In this document: piece by piece, positions 1-10,533 of the stretch | How positions within the stretch are numbered: the stretch's first letter is position 1 | Layout of the letters: each line of letters opens with the position of its first letter | NCBI GenBank assembly: GCA_001599975.1 | Contig: BCIO01000003.1 | Span: forward strand, 496,001 to 560,000 | DNA length: 64,000 nucleotides | Source: Cystobasidiopsis lactophilus | Taxonomy: Eukaryota; Basidiomycota; Agaricostilbomycetes; Agaricostilbales; Chionosphaeraceae | Reading direction: 5' to 3' | Notes under the pieces: generated by a model | Databases searched by the model: none | What the model saw: the letters and a program-made list of their open reading frames with translations, nothing else | Told to the model about the DNA's origin: nothing | Translations under genes and position numbers: made by a program

Positions 1-778
1 ACGACCCTGTTGTCGTTTTTAAAACGAGAAACCTGCACAAGCCAGCTTGAACTTACAAGCCCAGACAAAAGTATGCCTGCCAGTCTCGAGTTCGTTGTTC
101 AGGGTCAGGTTGCCCAGGCAGTAATGGTCATTGTCCGATCCGCCTGTGAGTCGTCAGCCACCTGCGAATGGCCTGGAAGTGTTGACTTGCCTTGGTCGAA
201 CTTGACAGTAGCATCGTCGCAATTGGCCCAGCTTCACTTGACTCAGGGTTCTGTGCAGACGACAATGCAACCAATGTTCATACTCAAATTGAGCCCATGG
301 AGTAGTAGCGAAGAGACTGTCATCCGGATTGTTCGTGTTGCTGTGAAAGACATAGGCATCTGCCGCGTCGCTATTAATGAAGAGATGCGGGGAATGATGG
401 ACAGTACGAACATCTCTTTAAGCTGAAATCGTCCGTTGGGCTCTTGTCCTCGCTGACGAAGGCGTGATTATCCGCCGCCCAGAGCAAGCGAACTGACTGG
501 TCTGAGTTGACTTTAGGTGCCTGTTTGCCTGACCACGTCTGCCAGATCTGCTCGTCTGCCGGAACCGTGTCTGGAGTGACACAGAGTGGGCCTGGCACGG
601 TATGGTCGTAGCTAAAGGGGTTGGGACTGATGTTTTCGTGGTAGGGAAAGTTGTCTACATCCGAGCAAGCCAGGTCATCGCCGGCCGTTGGGTCAAAGTG
701 GGTACAGCGCAGAAAAGAATGAGAAGAGACAGGCAGAAGGAGATCGAGTACGGCCAGAGAGAGAACGAGAGCCAGCAT
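1..778 (-). CDS. Secreted LPMO-like protein (3' end outside window)
   Basis: The start is the ATG at 778, followed by a hydrophobic signal peptide of about 20 residues. Cleavage before SHSFLRC or HSFLRC would leave an N-terminal His, as copper lytic polysaccharide monooxygenases require. A second candidate copper His lies in LLWAADNHAF. After splicing, later exons read FDWANCDDATVKFDQ, GGSDNDHYCLGN and HTFVWAW, a Cys-paired, aromatic-rich pattern like chitin-binding type-4/LPMO-like fungal proteins. Introns are about 37, 52, 47 and 49 nt. The third appears to be a GC-AG intron (AAG|GCAAGT). The gene runs off the left edge, so the C-terminus is unseen. A role in oxidative cleavage of chitin or another cell-wall polysaccharide is an inference from the His brace and secretion signal. 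A non-catalytic secreted relative is possible. Confidence 0.5.
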
Positions 779-1353
779 GAGATCAGGTTGAGTAGCGTGC
801 CGTCACAGAACTCGGCGAGGAAGAGGAGAAAAAGAGAAGCCAGAAAAGAGACGCGCCGAGGAGGTTCAAGTTGAACGCAGGACGGTGAATGGTCGTTACA
901 GTCGGGTCGAACGCATGTCTGAGGGCGATTCCGGTCGCCGTGAACAAGGGGAACCGCTTCAACTGGCGTAGTGATACAGAATACGAGGCAGGCCCGGCGC
1001 TCTAGAGTCTTGCGCAACCGGGAGGAGTGCAGGCGGACTCCAAGTTGGTGTCGGACGGTCATTTAAGTCGCGAACAGTGATCATTTCAGCTTCCCTGCTT
1101 CTTTGTCTGCTTGATTGCTTGTGTAGAAAGACGCGTCGAGGGCAAACCCGATCAGGCAAAGAGGCCCTCCTGCCATCGCCAGCTTCGAGGCTCCCGCCAC
1201 TGCTGGTGGCAGCGCGTATCAAGTCTGTCTCGAGGATATTGGCGTTCCAAACGAAGTAGCCGTTTGAGGACACGAGTGAATGAATATACAATGCACGGTC
1301 AGCCTTGACGAGGCGCGAAGGAGGGCGCTGCAGCTGTCAGCGCAATACCCGTC
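779..1353. other. Intergenic, no gene seen
   Basis: This 575-base gap lies upstream of the LPMO-like gene and downstream of the NADPH oxidase. Open frames exist on both strands, but none has a convincing start, splice pattern or family resemblance. It probably holds the promoter of the LPMO-like gene and the 3' flank of the oxidase gene. Confidence 0.4.
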
Positions 1354-3937
1354 TTAAAAGTGCTCCTTGAAGAAGTCAAACTTGACAATCCTGCTGCCCT
1401 GATTGGCTTCTTTGGTCTTTTGCTTGAGGGTCTTGGCCACTGTATGAATGTCCATAAGTCAGGCGCGACTTTGCAGACTCCCAGTGCAACTCACATGCCG
1501 ACGGGCCACAGTAGTAAACGCCTACCCAAAGACGCCATTAGAAAGCGCTTCATGGTCGATCAAGCGAACACTCACCGACACGAGTGATCAAGGAAGACTC
1601 GCGGCCTTGCAGCCAGTTGCCGCTCTCGACTCCGTTCCGCACGGTGGTAAAGATCCTGTGGTAGGAGGCGTGAATGAATGCTAGAGATCTGTTGCATCTA
1701 CTTACTGAGACCAGTCGGCTGAAGCAATGGCTGGTGAGCGCGGAGACGGAGACAAGGCCAAGAAAGAGGGGGCACCTACGCCTGCCGAACTGGGTCCTCG
1801 ATCTCAGCGTGGTGATCGCATCGCCGTCCTCGTCATTGAGCACAATGTTGTTGATCTGTTCTTCGGTCAACTTGGAAGTCAAGTAGGTGTTGAGACTGAT
1901 CAAGTCGTCGTCGAGCTGGTCCTCGATTTGTCGAAGCTGGAGCAAGGAATGAGTCTCAAGATCGCAGCAATTTCCTACGAGAACCAACGAACCAAAGTGC
2001 AGAACCATTCAAAGCTGCTGGCGTCCCTGTTGAGCCAAATGAAGACGACCTTGCGCAGCGCGCCCAGCTTGTTTTGTTTCTTCTGGGCGACAATGTGCTT
2101 CAAGACCGACGACCAAGGGGTGACGCCAATACCAGTGCCGATGAGAATCGCCACTTCCTTGGTGAAGACATCTTCAGCCGGCGCGCCGTAGGGGCCGTCG
2201 ACACGTAGAGTGGGAAGGGAGAGGCCGGCCTGGACGTCCGTGATGTCCACAAACTCGCCCGCGCCGTAGCCCATGTCAGACTTTTCCTTGCCCATTTTGG
2301 CATCATTGGTGAGTTGGGAGGCCAAAGTCGCAGTGCAGCCGAGGCGGGCGCCAAAGGCTCGAGTCCAGTCGCCGACTTGGCGGATGTGGACGCTAACATA
2401 GGGGTCAGAAGGCGCGCTCGAGATGGTGAAGGGATGATATTGGAACTGCGAGATTTCTGGGACGTTCAAGAACACTGCTCGGATGTTAGCAAGAGGTTGG
2501 CATGCCCAAGAACAGGCACCCTACGCCACTGGCCGGCCTTGTATTTGAACGAAGGCTTCTGGAAGCGGAGCTCCATGGCACCAGATGGATGCTGGGGCTC
2601 TAATCAGGCACATTTTGTGGCAAAGACGAGGGAAAAGACGTACCATAAGGACGCCGGTGATCTTGGTCTCGCGACGCACTCGGTATTCGCGATAGACCCG
2701 CTCTAAGAAGTAGAGGCCTCCACCCCAGACTGTGACCCAGACAGTGCCGTAGCCAAGGCACTTGACGGGCTCTCCAGGCAAAGCGCCGCGGACGAAGCAG
2801 CCAACAGCATGAGTGTAGAGCCCGATCATGAAGAAGAAGGCCAGCTGTACGCGTCGAGGTCAGATGGCCTCTGTGGCAAGCTTCGAGCAAAAGACGAACA
2901 TGATGCGTGTACCAGAAGGCCTCGAAGCATTGTTGTCTGACTTTGCGCTTAGGCCACAGCAATTTCCCAGCTGCAAGTCGGCCACTCACCGAATCTTGTA
3001 GTGCGCGGTCGTGTACATCAGCAGCATGATGAGGATCATGATGTGTCCCGTGAAACCGCCGGGCATCGAGTAGTGAATGCCTAAAGACAGTAGTGATCAG
3101 AATGGCCTGGGCTACGGAAGAGAAGCGACGACGCCACTGACCCCAAGCTAAGTCGCCTGGTCGAGCTTGCGTCAGCTCAACATTGATGAAGTTGACGTCT
3201 GAGAGGTGGGTCAGCTAGCGCTTCGTCGATGATCGATGAAGAGACGCAGGGAACGAACAGTGAGCGGTGGTGTGCACTATCGTGAAGAAGAGCATGGCGT
3301 AGGCGTATTGTCGATGGACCCACAGCTACGTTGACGACAGAAGGTTGAGCACAGACCTCCCGCCAGTCCGGTTCGGAGACAAGCCAATCTCACATTCTCG
3401 TCCAGTGGCATCTGTAGGAGGCGCGCACAAAGCTTGACTGGAGTCCAGAGAGGCCCAAAATCAGACACTTACCAGCCAAGTCAATTTGGGACGTATCACC
3501 AGCACCATATTCCGGCAGACTTGACGACGAGCCTATATCAGTCTTCAGACCGGACGGGAATAACAGAGGCACGCACCAGGAAGCAAAAGGATGGCGCCGT
3601 CATAGCCCAAGCACAGTCCGGCTCCTCTTGACGTCCAAACAGAGAAGCGAAGGGTGTTGAGGAGGGCTAGCCGCTCGTCCGATGCTTGTTTCTGGGCCTC
3701 GCCACCCTCAGCATCCCGTCCTTTGTCCTCGGCAAACCCTCGAGAGTCCACTCACCCACCACCCATACGCAAACAGGGCAATGTGAGAACCATAAAAGAA
3801 ACTGTTTAGTTCATCCCGAGCAAAAAAGGTCAGTGCCACTGCGGCGCCGCGTGCTGGCACAAAAATCGACTTTACATGTTCCAGACAAGCCTTCGCCCGG
3901 TCACTTCGCGCTTGAGGACGTCCATTGGGTGCACCAT
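1354..3937 (-). CDS. NADPH oxidase, NoxA/gp91phox type
   Basis: A transmembrane flavocytochrome b that passes electrons from cytosolic NADPH through FAD and two hemes to O2, making superoxide. In fungi Nox enzymes drive differentiation and invasive growth. In order along the minus strand: an N-terminal membrane exon (FFYGSHIALFAYGWW), SRGAGLCLGYDGAILLLPVC, then the heme-ligand helix HRQYAYAMLFFTIVHTTAH. Next come TAHYKIR, the FAD site HPFTISSAPSD, the NADPH sites DGPYGAP and ILIGTGIGVTP, then YYCGPSALAK and the typical tail FDFFKEHF. The stop is TAA at 1354-1356. I chose the start at MVHPMDVLKREVTG because Nox homologues begin this way; an in-frame upstream ATG at 4063 is probably 5' UTR. At least eight short introns interrupt it. 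No EF-hand is seen, which argues against a NoxC type. Confidence 0.85.
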
Positions 3938-5437
3938 GATAGAAAGAGTGTGACTGAGGCGAGAAAAGCGCCTGGGAAAGGGGTTGGCAGGGTATCTGGC
4001 AGCCTCAAAACATGAGCGCAGGCTTCGAAGCAGGCGAGGGCACGGGCGGCTTGCATAGGTCAATAGCGCTCGGGTTCACGAACGAGTCCGGCTCGCAAGG
4101 TTCCTCGGGCAGAGTTTGGTGGAGGAGAGGGAAGCGAGGAGCTGGCTCGAGCTTCACGCCACACCTTGGCGACAACGGATGCTTCGTGGATGTTTCAGCC
4201 TCACTGGCCCACAATCTAAGCATTAATCGACGTGTTGCAGTCATCGGACGATCGCTGCGTTCTAGGTTCATGGCCTGACGGGACCGCATGTCTCTGGCGG
4301 GCTGGCGAAGGCGAAAAAGCTGGTGGAAGCTGGGTGAGAGCGAGAGCCGGAGGTCACTGGCTTGCGCTTATGGCAAGAGCTTGTGTTGCACCATAGCTAT
4401 GTAGATCAGAACTAACATACAAACGCCCAAGCGTGGTTCGGATCAGCGAAAGAGAAGAGAGACGCGAAAGAAGACAGCTTGGGTGGCGTCGAGAAATTTT
4501 GGCGCGCCTCGACATTGTGGGCTAAGAGTAGGTTATACGGACACGCACCTTGAGACGTGCCGGCTCAGGCGGTCAGATGTGCCAGAAGAGCGAGCGCACA
4601 AGCGAAATCTGCAATTAGGATCCGGATCCCTCTCCGGCAAAACATGGCGAGACTCTGGCCAGCATGCAAATGCGACAACTCTTTCGCCGCATTCGTGTTG
4701 CGAGCTGGAGATCTTGGCGAGCGGCCTGAGCAAGGAGGTGCTGAGGAGTCGTTGGCGGACAGATGGGAATACGATGATGAAGGTACTGGCGGCACGAACG
4801 GTGGCAATCAGGTCTGCATTTGATGTAGTACTCGTAGAGAAAAAAAGGCGACCAGTCTGATCAGTCAGGCCCAATACTGAAGTCACAATGAAGCAGTCTA
4901 TCGGCCCTCCCTCCAGATGCGCATGATATATTTGAGCGGCTCTGTTCTGTTCTGTGACTCTGCTTCGTGAATCTGCTCTCCGTGCTAATGAGAAGAACAA
5001 CAGACGCACATGAATGTTCCTCTTGGCTCCCGGCAGGTTAGGCTCGCTCCAAATGGAGTTACATTGTCGGCATGTTGTCTAGCCTACGCCGACGCTGTCC
5101 TTCGCCCTCTTCAATCTCAACGCCTTCTCTCGCTTGATATACGTGTAGCAGACATGAGCAAACACGATGACCGACCAACGTGTATCCATCTCGAGCGAAG
5201 AGGGCAGACGCAAGACCAACAAAACAACAAGCCAGGCAGGCCAATCGACTGGCCTAATCGCCCCGACCAGACTGCAGTGGCGCTGGCCGTAGCTGACACA
5301 CACGGCTCGGAGGAGCCTAGACGCAGTACAGCAAACCATCAGTAAGAGCCGAGCACCGTCGTTCGCGAACAAGCAGTGGCCTTCGCTTGCTTTTTGGAGC
5401 CGGACAAGCAACTTGTGCGCAGGACCCTTGCTTGGCC
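3938..5437. other. 1.5-kb gap without a convincing gene
   Basis: Lies between the NADPH oxidase start and the divergent MYND gene. Several open stretches occur, such as 4533-5009 and 5079-5450 on the minus strand, the latter with hydrophobic segments. I could not chain them into a gene with consistent splice sites, and they resemble no family I know. The gap is long for this otherwise compact region, so a decayed or unusual gene may be present. Confidence 0.35.
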
Positions 5438-6347
5438 ATGTCCTCCTCAAATCTCGCGTTGCAGCTCGGTCCCGACTGGGAAGATGTGGCTCGGGCTAGA
5501 GCTCTGGAATACGAAGAGGCAATTGCAGCCGAAACCAAGTGGTGAGCACCTTTGCCTCCTCCGCTTCGCCAGGCTGTGGACCTATTGCTCGAGGTCAGCT
5601 GCAAAGTGTGCAAGAAGACTGACGTGGCGCTGAGCCTTTGTGGGGCCTGCAAAGGTGACAACTTGATTCTGCCCGGCAGTGGTGATCATGAGCACTGAAG
5701 TTCCATTGGAGCTGAACAGGCGTCAGATACTGTGTTGGTCTTCATTTGCACTTTGCATTAATGGAACTAACGAACATAGGGTTCAAAGTCGCCCGCCTGT
5801 CAACGAGCCGACTGGAAGTCTGAGCAGTGAGCTTGTCCCACTGTCACGGTCTGTGATGGCGCTCAGAGGTTCCATTCGACGTTGGCAGCAAGAAACGCTG
5901 CCGGGCTTATCAATCAGTGAACCGCTCTATCGATGCTCGCGAGCCGATGTTTTTGGCTGGGGCCCGCAACTGCATGGACATGCTGGACGCCTTTCTCCAG
6001 CAGCACTCCTCAGTCTGGCCTATGATGTATGTGGCCCTGCTGCGAAAGCGTCTGCTGGCGGATGGCTGTGCCGAGGAAGACCTCTTGGCCCGCACTCTGG
6101 CCGTGTTGGCTAAGTCGGAGTTGATCGGCCAGATTTTGTGGAACGCTGCTGGGAGGAAGGCAACATCAACGGGACGGTCCAATTCCGCTGTATGCGCCTG
6201 CTCGACACCAACTCTCTCTCTGTCCTCGACAAAGTGGGCGTCTTCAAAACTGTACAGGAAGCCGTCAAGCTGAACCCAATCCATATCGTCTTCGTATTTT
6301 CGCTTTACCCGACCACAGCCGTTATAACGACGCAAGCGTATGCCTGA
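5438..6347 (+). CDS. MYND-type zinc-finger protein
   Basis: It starts with ATG at 5438 (MSSSNLALQLGPDWEDVARA). A MYND finger emerges only after splicing four small exons: CCKVCKKTDVAL, CGACKGVRYC, then GSKSPACQRADWKSE. This supplies the expected CxxC...CxxC...YC...CQ..DW series of zinc ligands. MYND fingers bind proline-rich partners in chromatin and signalling proteins. Downstream exons (MFLAGARNCMDMLDAFLQ; VQFRCMRLLDTN) look coding but match no domain I recognise. The frame changes near 6130 between LLADGCAEEDLL and FVERCWEEGNING, so an intron or misread exon remains unresolved there. The stop used is TGA at 6345-6347. The finger is well supported; the rest of the model and the function are not. 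Confidence 0.6.
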
Positions 6348-7159
6348 AAAGTCGACGTCATTGCCCAGTGCTTGATATCAGCAGCCGCGCATCCATCCTC
6401 ATCCGGCGACGAAGCGACTTTCAACAGGATAGCTCTGGAACGCAAACTCACTCGCCAAGCGGTTGGCCTGACCACGTAGATTCCCATACCGTTTCAATGC
6501 GGATGGCAGGCATTCTTTTCCCAGTGCTGTTCCTCCGGCCATCCTCGGGTCCGTGCTTGCTCTTCTGCCACCTCTTCCTTTGTTCGATAGGTGCGTATGG
6601 TCCTTGACCATATGCTCATCCGTTGACTAACAGTAAGGTTGTCGGTGTCCAGACATGACTCCCGCCTTAGGTGCCGCTTCTCCCGCTCTATGTAGGGCAA
6701 CTTCACCATTCCTCTCTGGTGCGATTCCACGACACGGAAATGCTCAGACTCATAAATCCCTGCCGCCTTACCACTCTGGGCGCGGTTGGCTTGGTAGCGG
6801 GTTTGTGGACGGGTTGCCTTTTAGGTTTGGATGTATCTTGTTCGGGGGCCATCACTTCAAAGGCCAGACCCTTGGCCGCAAAGAAGTCGCCATTCTTTTG
6901 CAAGCATGTCCGTTGCTGTACAGTCAGGGCCAACCTATCAAACCATTACTTGAGCGCTTCGCTCGGTGGCGCCCAACGTGTTGCTCCAAATCCCTTCTCA
7001 CGTCCAACGCCGTCTTTGTTAACTCCGAGGTTTTTTAGCAAATATAGTGTTGCTCAAGCGACGTGAGAGGGGTGGCAAGAATGCCGGTTCCTGACCAATG
7101 GGTTTGTTCAAGGGGACGCAGTTGCTGCTCTCGGTGGCGGGTGAATTCCGATAGTCTCC
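6348..7159 (+). other. Unresolved stretch with possible exons
   Basis: Short plus-strand pieces look coding, for example a hydrophobic stretch reading AVPPAILGSVLALLPPLPLF near 6520-6590 and AVGLVAGLWTGCLLGLD near 6780-6840. Splice-like signals lie nearby (GTGCGT at about 6590, CTAACAG at about 6632). I could not join them into one model. It may be a membrane-protein gene, a decayed gene or chance open frames. Confidence 0.25.
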
Positions 7160-8813
7160 TCAGAGTTTTTTCAAAAGCTTAGAGCTTTCCCTGTACCTTA
7201 CAACAAGGAGCAGAGATAATGATAGGGTGGCAAATGAGCCAGCGAGCAAGATGGCCGGCTGGTATGCGGACGGTAATAGGCCGCCAGTGGCGTCCACCTT
7301 GGTGGTGTCAACGAGAGATCCTGCGATTGGCGCCCCGGCCATGCTTCCCACTGCCCAACTGGACGCCAATAGGCCAAGCACCATACCGACAGAGTGCTTC
7401 TTGAATAATGAGGCGACCACCGATCTGGACATTGGTCTGTTAAGGGCTTCCTCCAGACTCCAGCAAGATGCCTCACGTTGCCAGCGACAAATAGCCACCA
7501 GCTCCCACGCCATTCGCAAAGACGAAGAAGACCAAAGGTGTGAGGCTGTCGCTTAGGAGCCACGCGGTCCCTAGTGCCGCGGGTCTCAGCCAGATCAGAC
7601 AGCTGGCACGCATTCACTCACAGATGGAGAGAACAGTCAGAATCTGAGTGGCAATCAACGCATTGACTGGTCCAAGGAAAGTGTCGGCGGCCAGTCCGAA
7701 GCCAATTCGGCCGACAGCAGAGGCCAAGTTGTAGCCGGCCAACAGATAAGCGCCAGTCGACTGCGAACTAGAGCGAGATGCTATCAGGGTTGTCCAGTTT
7801 GAGTCATGAAAGGAACGCACTATCCCAAAGCCCTGGCATATGCCGGCTGAAGTCGCATCAGCCAGTGCTTGACCGGGGCAGACCAGCTACTCACAACGAA
7901 GAACGGAGCGACAAATACCGGGAACATGACGACAAGTCCAGAACAGAACACCAAGTCGAATTGAACCTAGATAGCAGGAAGTGAGCCAAGAAATAGCTGG
8001 CGGAGAGGACGAGCGCTCACATCTTTCATCAGCCGGAAGTCCAGTTTGGCCGCGGCTTGACCGGTAAACCTAGGCTTCAGAAACCAACATGCCGGAAAAC
8101 AAAATCCCCATGTCGCAAAACCGATGACACGATACGCCCAGCCGAGACCCACTGCCCCCAACAAATAGCTGAACGAAAGGGTAATGACGGCAGCACCAAT
8201 GCCGCCTGCTGCTCCGACTATCCCAACCGCCAGTCCTCTCCTCCTTTTAAAGTACTGCGATGCCAAGGGCCCAGTGCTCATATAGCACAGCGAGCAGCCG
8301 ATGCCATAAATGACGCCCTGAGTCAGGAAGAGCGCCGATACATTGTCGATAGCACTTCCGCTTGTAACCAGGCCCAATCCAACCAAGAGTACACCGACTG
8401 CTGCTGCCAGGCGGTTGCCAAAACGAGCTGCAATGGCCGCACTCGGGACCGAGAGCAAATAATCGATCCCCGGCCCAAGAGATCCGATCAAGGCCAAGGT
8501 GGCGGAGCTTGCCAGTCCTCGGTCCAGTAAGGCATCTTGAAGGATCCCCCAGCTGTACATAGTTCCGACGAACCAAAAGAAGACGAGGAAGGCCGAGGCA
8601 ACGACAACTTCAATCAATCCGTCAGCTGGTTCACCGCGAAAAACAGAGTGAAGTGAACACACGCCATGCTTCTAGGCCACCGTCTGGGTACGTGCCCTCG
8701 GAAAAGGCAAGGGCGGCATTTTCTGGTGGGTCGTCTGCCAGCGACGCTGTGGAGGCCGCTCGAGAACGATCCCCAGACCGCCTATCCAGCTCAAACTCGT
8801 CGACAGTGCTCAT
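7160..8813 (-). CDS. MFS transporter, monocarboxylate-transporter-like
   Basis: A plasma-membrane transporter of the major facilitator superfamily, in the fungal MCT/Mch-like group. The N-terminus (MSTVDEFELDRRSGDR) is a hydrophilic cytosolic tail followed by an intron. The large central exon gives helices 1-6, with GTMYSWGILQDALLDRG, NRLAAAVGVLLVGLGLVTSG and RRRGLAVGIVGAAGGIGA, which match the conserved MCT N-half. The last exon ends with LSLSLLLVVRYRESSKLLKK. Several short introns split the gene. The start at 8813 is the first Met of the acidic tail. It is divergent from the F-box-like gene at 9010, with under 200 bases between the two ATGs. The substrate cannot be predicted. A second MCT-like gene lies at 39943-41473. 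Confidence 0.75.
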
Positions 8814-9009
8814 AAAACCAAGTTTGATATCCAGCCATGGACCATAGTGGCCGATGCGGACCACTCCGTGAGTTTGGCTTTTGGAGCTGGTCGACGATGA
8901 CAAAGGTCTTAGGTCTTCGATCACCACTAGCACCAAGTAATCCAATCAGAGGACAGCTCTGAGCACCAGTCGACGTCGGCCTCAGCAAGGGGCAACACGA
9001 GCAACGGGA

Positions 9010-10412
9010 ATGGAGGAGGTTCGGCCGCCGGCGTCGACACGCCGAGCAGCGGTGGCAAAGGCTCCCAGGGCGACGCAGATCAGCTTCATTGACCTTCCGT
9101 TCGATTTGATGCTTCACGTCTTTCAAATGTGCTGGCAAGACGCTATTCAACCCAAGGGAAACAAATGGCCAAATCCTGACTTCAACATTGCTGGTTTCAA
9201 CGCCCAGCTGGCTGTCCTGTGCTTGATCTCACGCCACAGCCTCGAGGCAGCCCAGCAGATCTTGTATGAAAGTATACACCTCGAGTACGCTCAGAAGGCC
9301 CAGCTCTTGCTTCGGACCCTCAACGCGGCGCCGCATCTCTCTCAGCACATCTTCACCCTCTCCATCAAATGGGCCCAGAGTCTCGCGGGACCAAGCACGC
9401 ATCAGCAACTTCTAACGTGGAACAACATTGGGCTCCCGCTTTTGCAGCACCTCGCACGCTTAAAGCATCTGCTCGTATCGGCATTGCGGCCGCAGGGTGC
9501 GCGCTACATGAGCGTTCTGGATTTGGCGGAGTCCATAGCCAGCGATCAACTACAATGCATATGCCTTGACTCGACCCTTCTATGGCAGCGCACTGAAGAG
9601 GTGGCAGCTCTGAACAGTTTGGCGAACCGCGCGCAGGTCTTACATGCCGGCAGCCAGATATCATTAACCAGCTCGCTGTTCTTTGCACGAGTGTGGTTTG
9701 GTGGCAGGCCGGTGCATAAGGAACTGTCGCTTTGGCCTTTGGAGGAAGCTATGCAGCACCCAGAGCTGGTGGGGCAAGCGGAGGCCTTCTTCATGGAGAC
9801 GACCACGTTCAGGCGGGCCTCTGAGCTGTCCGATGTTGTGGCGGAGCGATGGGAGTACTTGCGAGAGTACGGGAGCTCCTTGAAGGCTTTGACCCTCACC
9901 GTGTTTCAAAGTGAGCAAGACCACTCGCGCATCGGATGACTGGGGCTAACGCACAGGATTCAGCAACTGAGGAGCTTTTGCTCAATATTACTACGACCAC
10001 TCCCAATCTGACGCACTTGACGCTCCACGGCACGCTCGAAATGGCCCTTGCCCACTCCCACTTCTTGACCGGTTTGCCGAAGTCGCTCGCAGTCCTATCA
10101 TGCTCCCTTCACAGCTCGCCTTGGCTCATCTTGGACAGCTTCGTGTCGGCTCGAACAGCGCACAGCCGGCCCACACATCCACTGTCGGTCTCAGCCTTCC
10201 AATCTGCCTTTGGCAATGAAGACTTCGGCCGCAATCTGAAATCCGTCAGCCTGCTCCTCAACAGTCAGGAGTATCTGGCGTCTCCTTTTCCTCTCAGCCG
10301 GGGTCCACAACTCCAGCATTACGTGAATGAATTTTGCCAGCTCTTTCGGAAGCGCCAGATCAAGTTGGAAACGAATCTCCATCTGGTGCTGGAGTACGCC
10401 AGTTTGGATTAA
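9010..10412 (+). CDS. F-box-like protein
   Basis: The N-terminus has a short basic stretch and then ISFIDLPFDLMLHVFQMC, a degenerate F-box, followed by LCLISRHSLEAAQQILYESI, the usual second half of such domains. The remainder is a long Leu-rich region (HLARLKHLLV, NLTHLTLHGTLEMAL) that may form irregular leucine-rich repeats. There is one intron near 9911-9965; splicing with the acceptor after GGATTCAG keeps the frame and gives VFQTTEELLLN. F-box proteins recruit substrates to SCF ubiquitin ligases through Skp1. Here that role is an inference from a weak motif. It is only distantly like the F-box cluster at 24.5-34.5 kb. It shares its promoter region with the divergent MFS gene. Confidence 0.6.
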
Positions 10413-10533
10413 TGTCAAGGGACCGAATAGGGCCACGCAAGGCCTTTGTTTATGACTCTAGTTTTATTGGCAAGAACACGGCATGCCATAATCCATGTCA
10501 TTACGTCTTGCACCCTTCTTCTTAATCGGATAT

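Noticed and set aside
150-215. An 18-nt intron in the LPMO-like gene
   Set aside because: A 47-nt GC-AG intron overlapping it gives a better protein join and a standard branch-like CTGAC.
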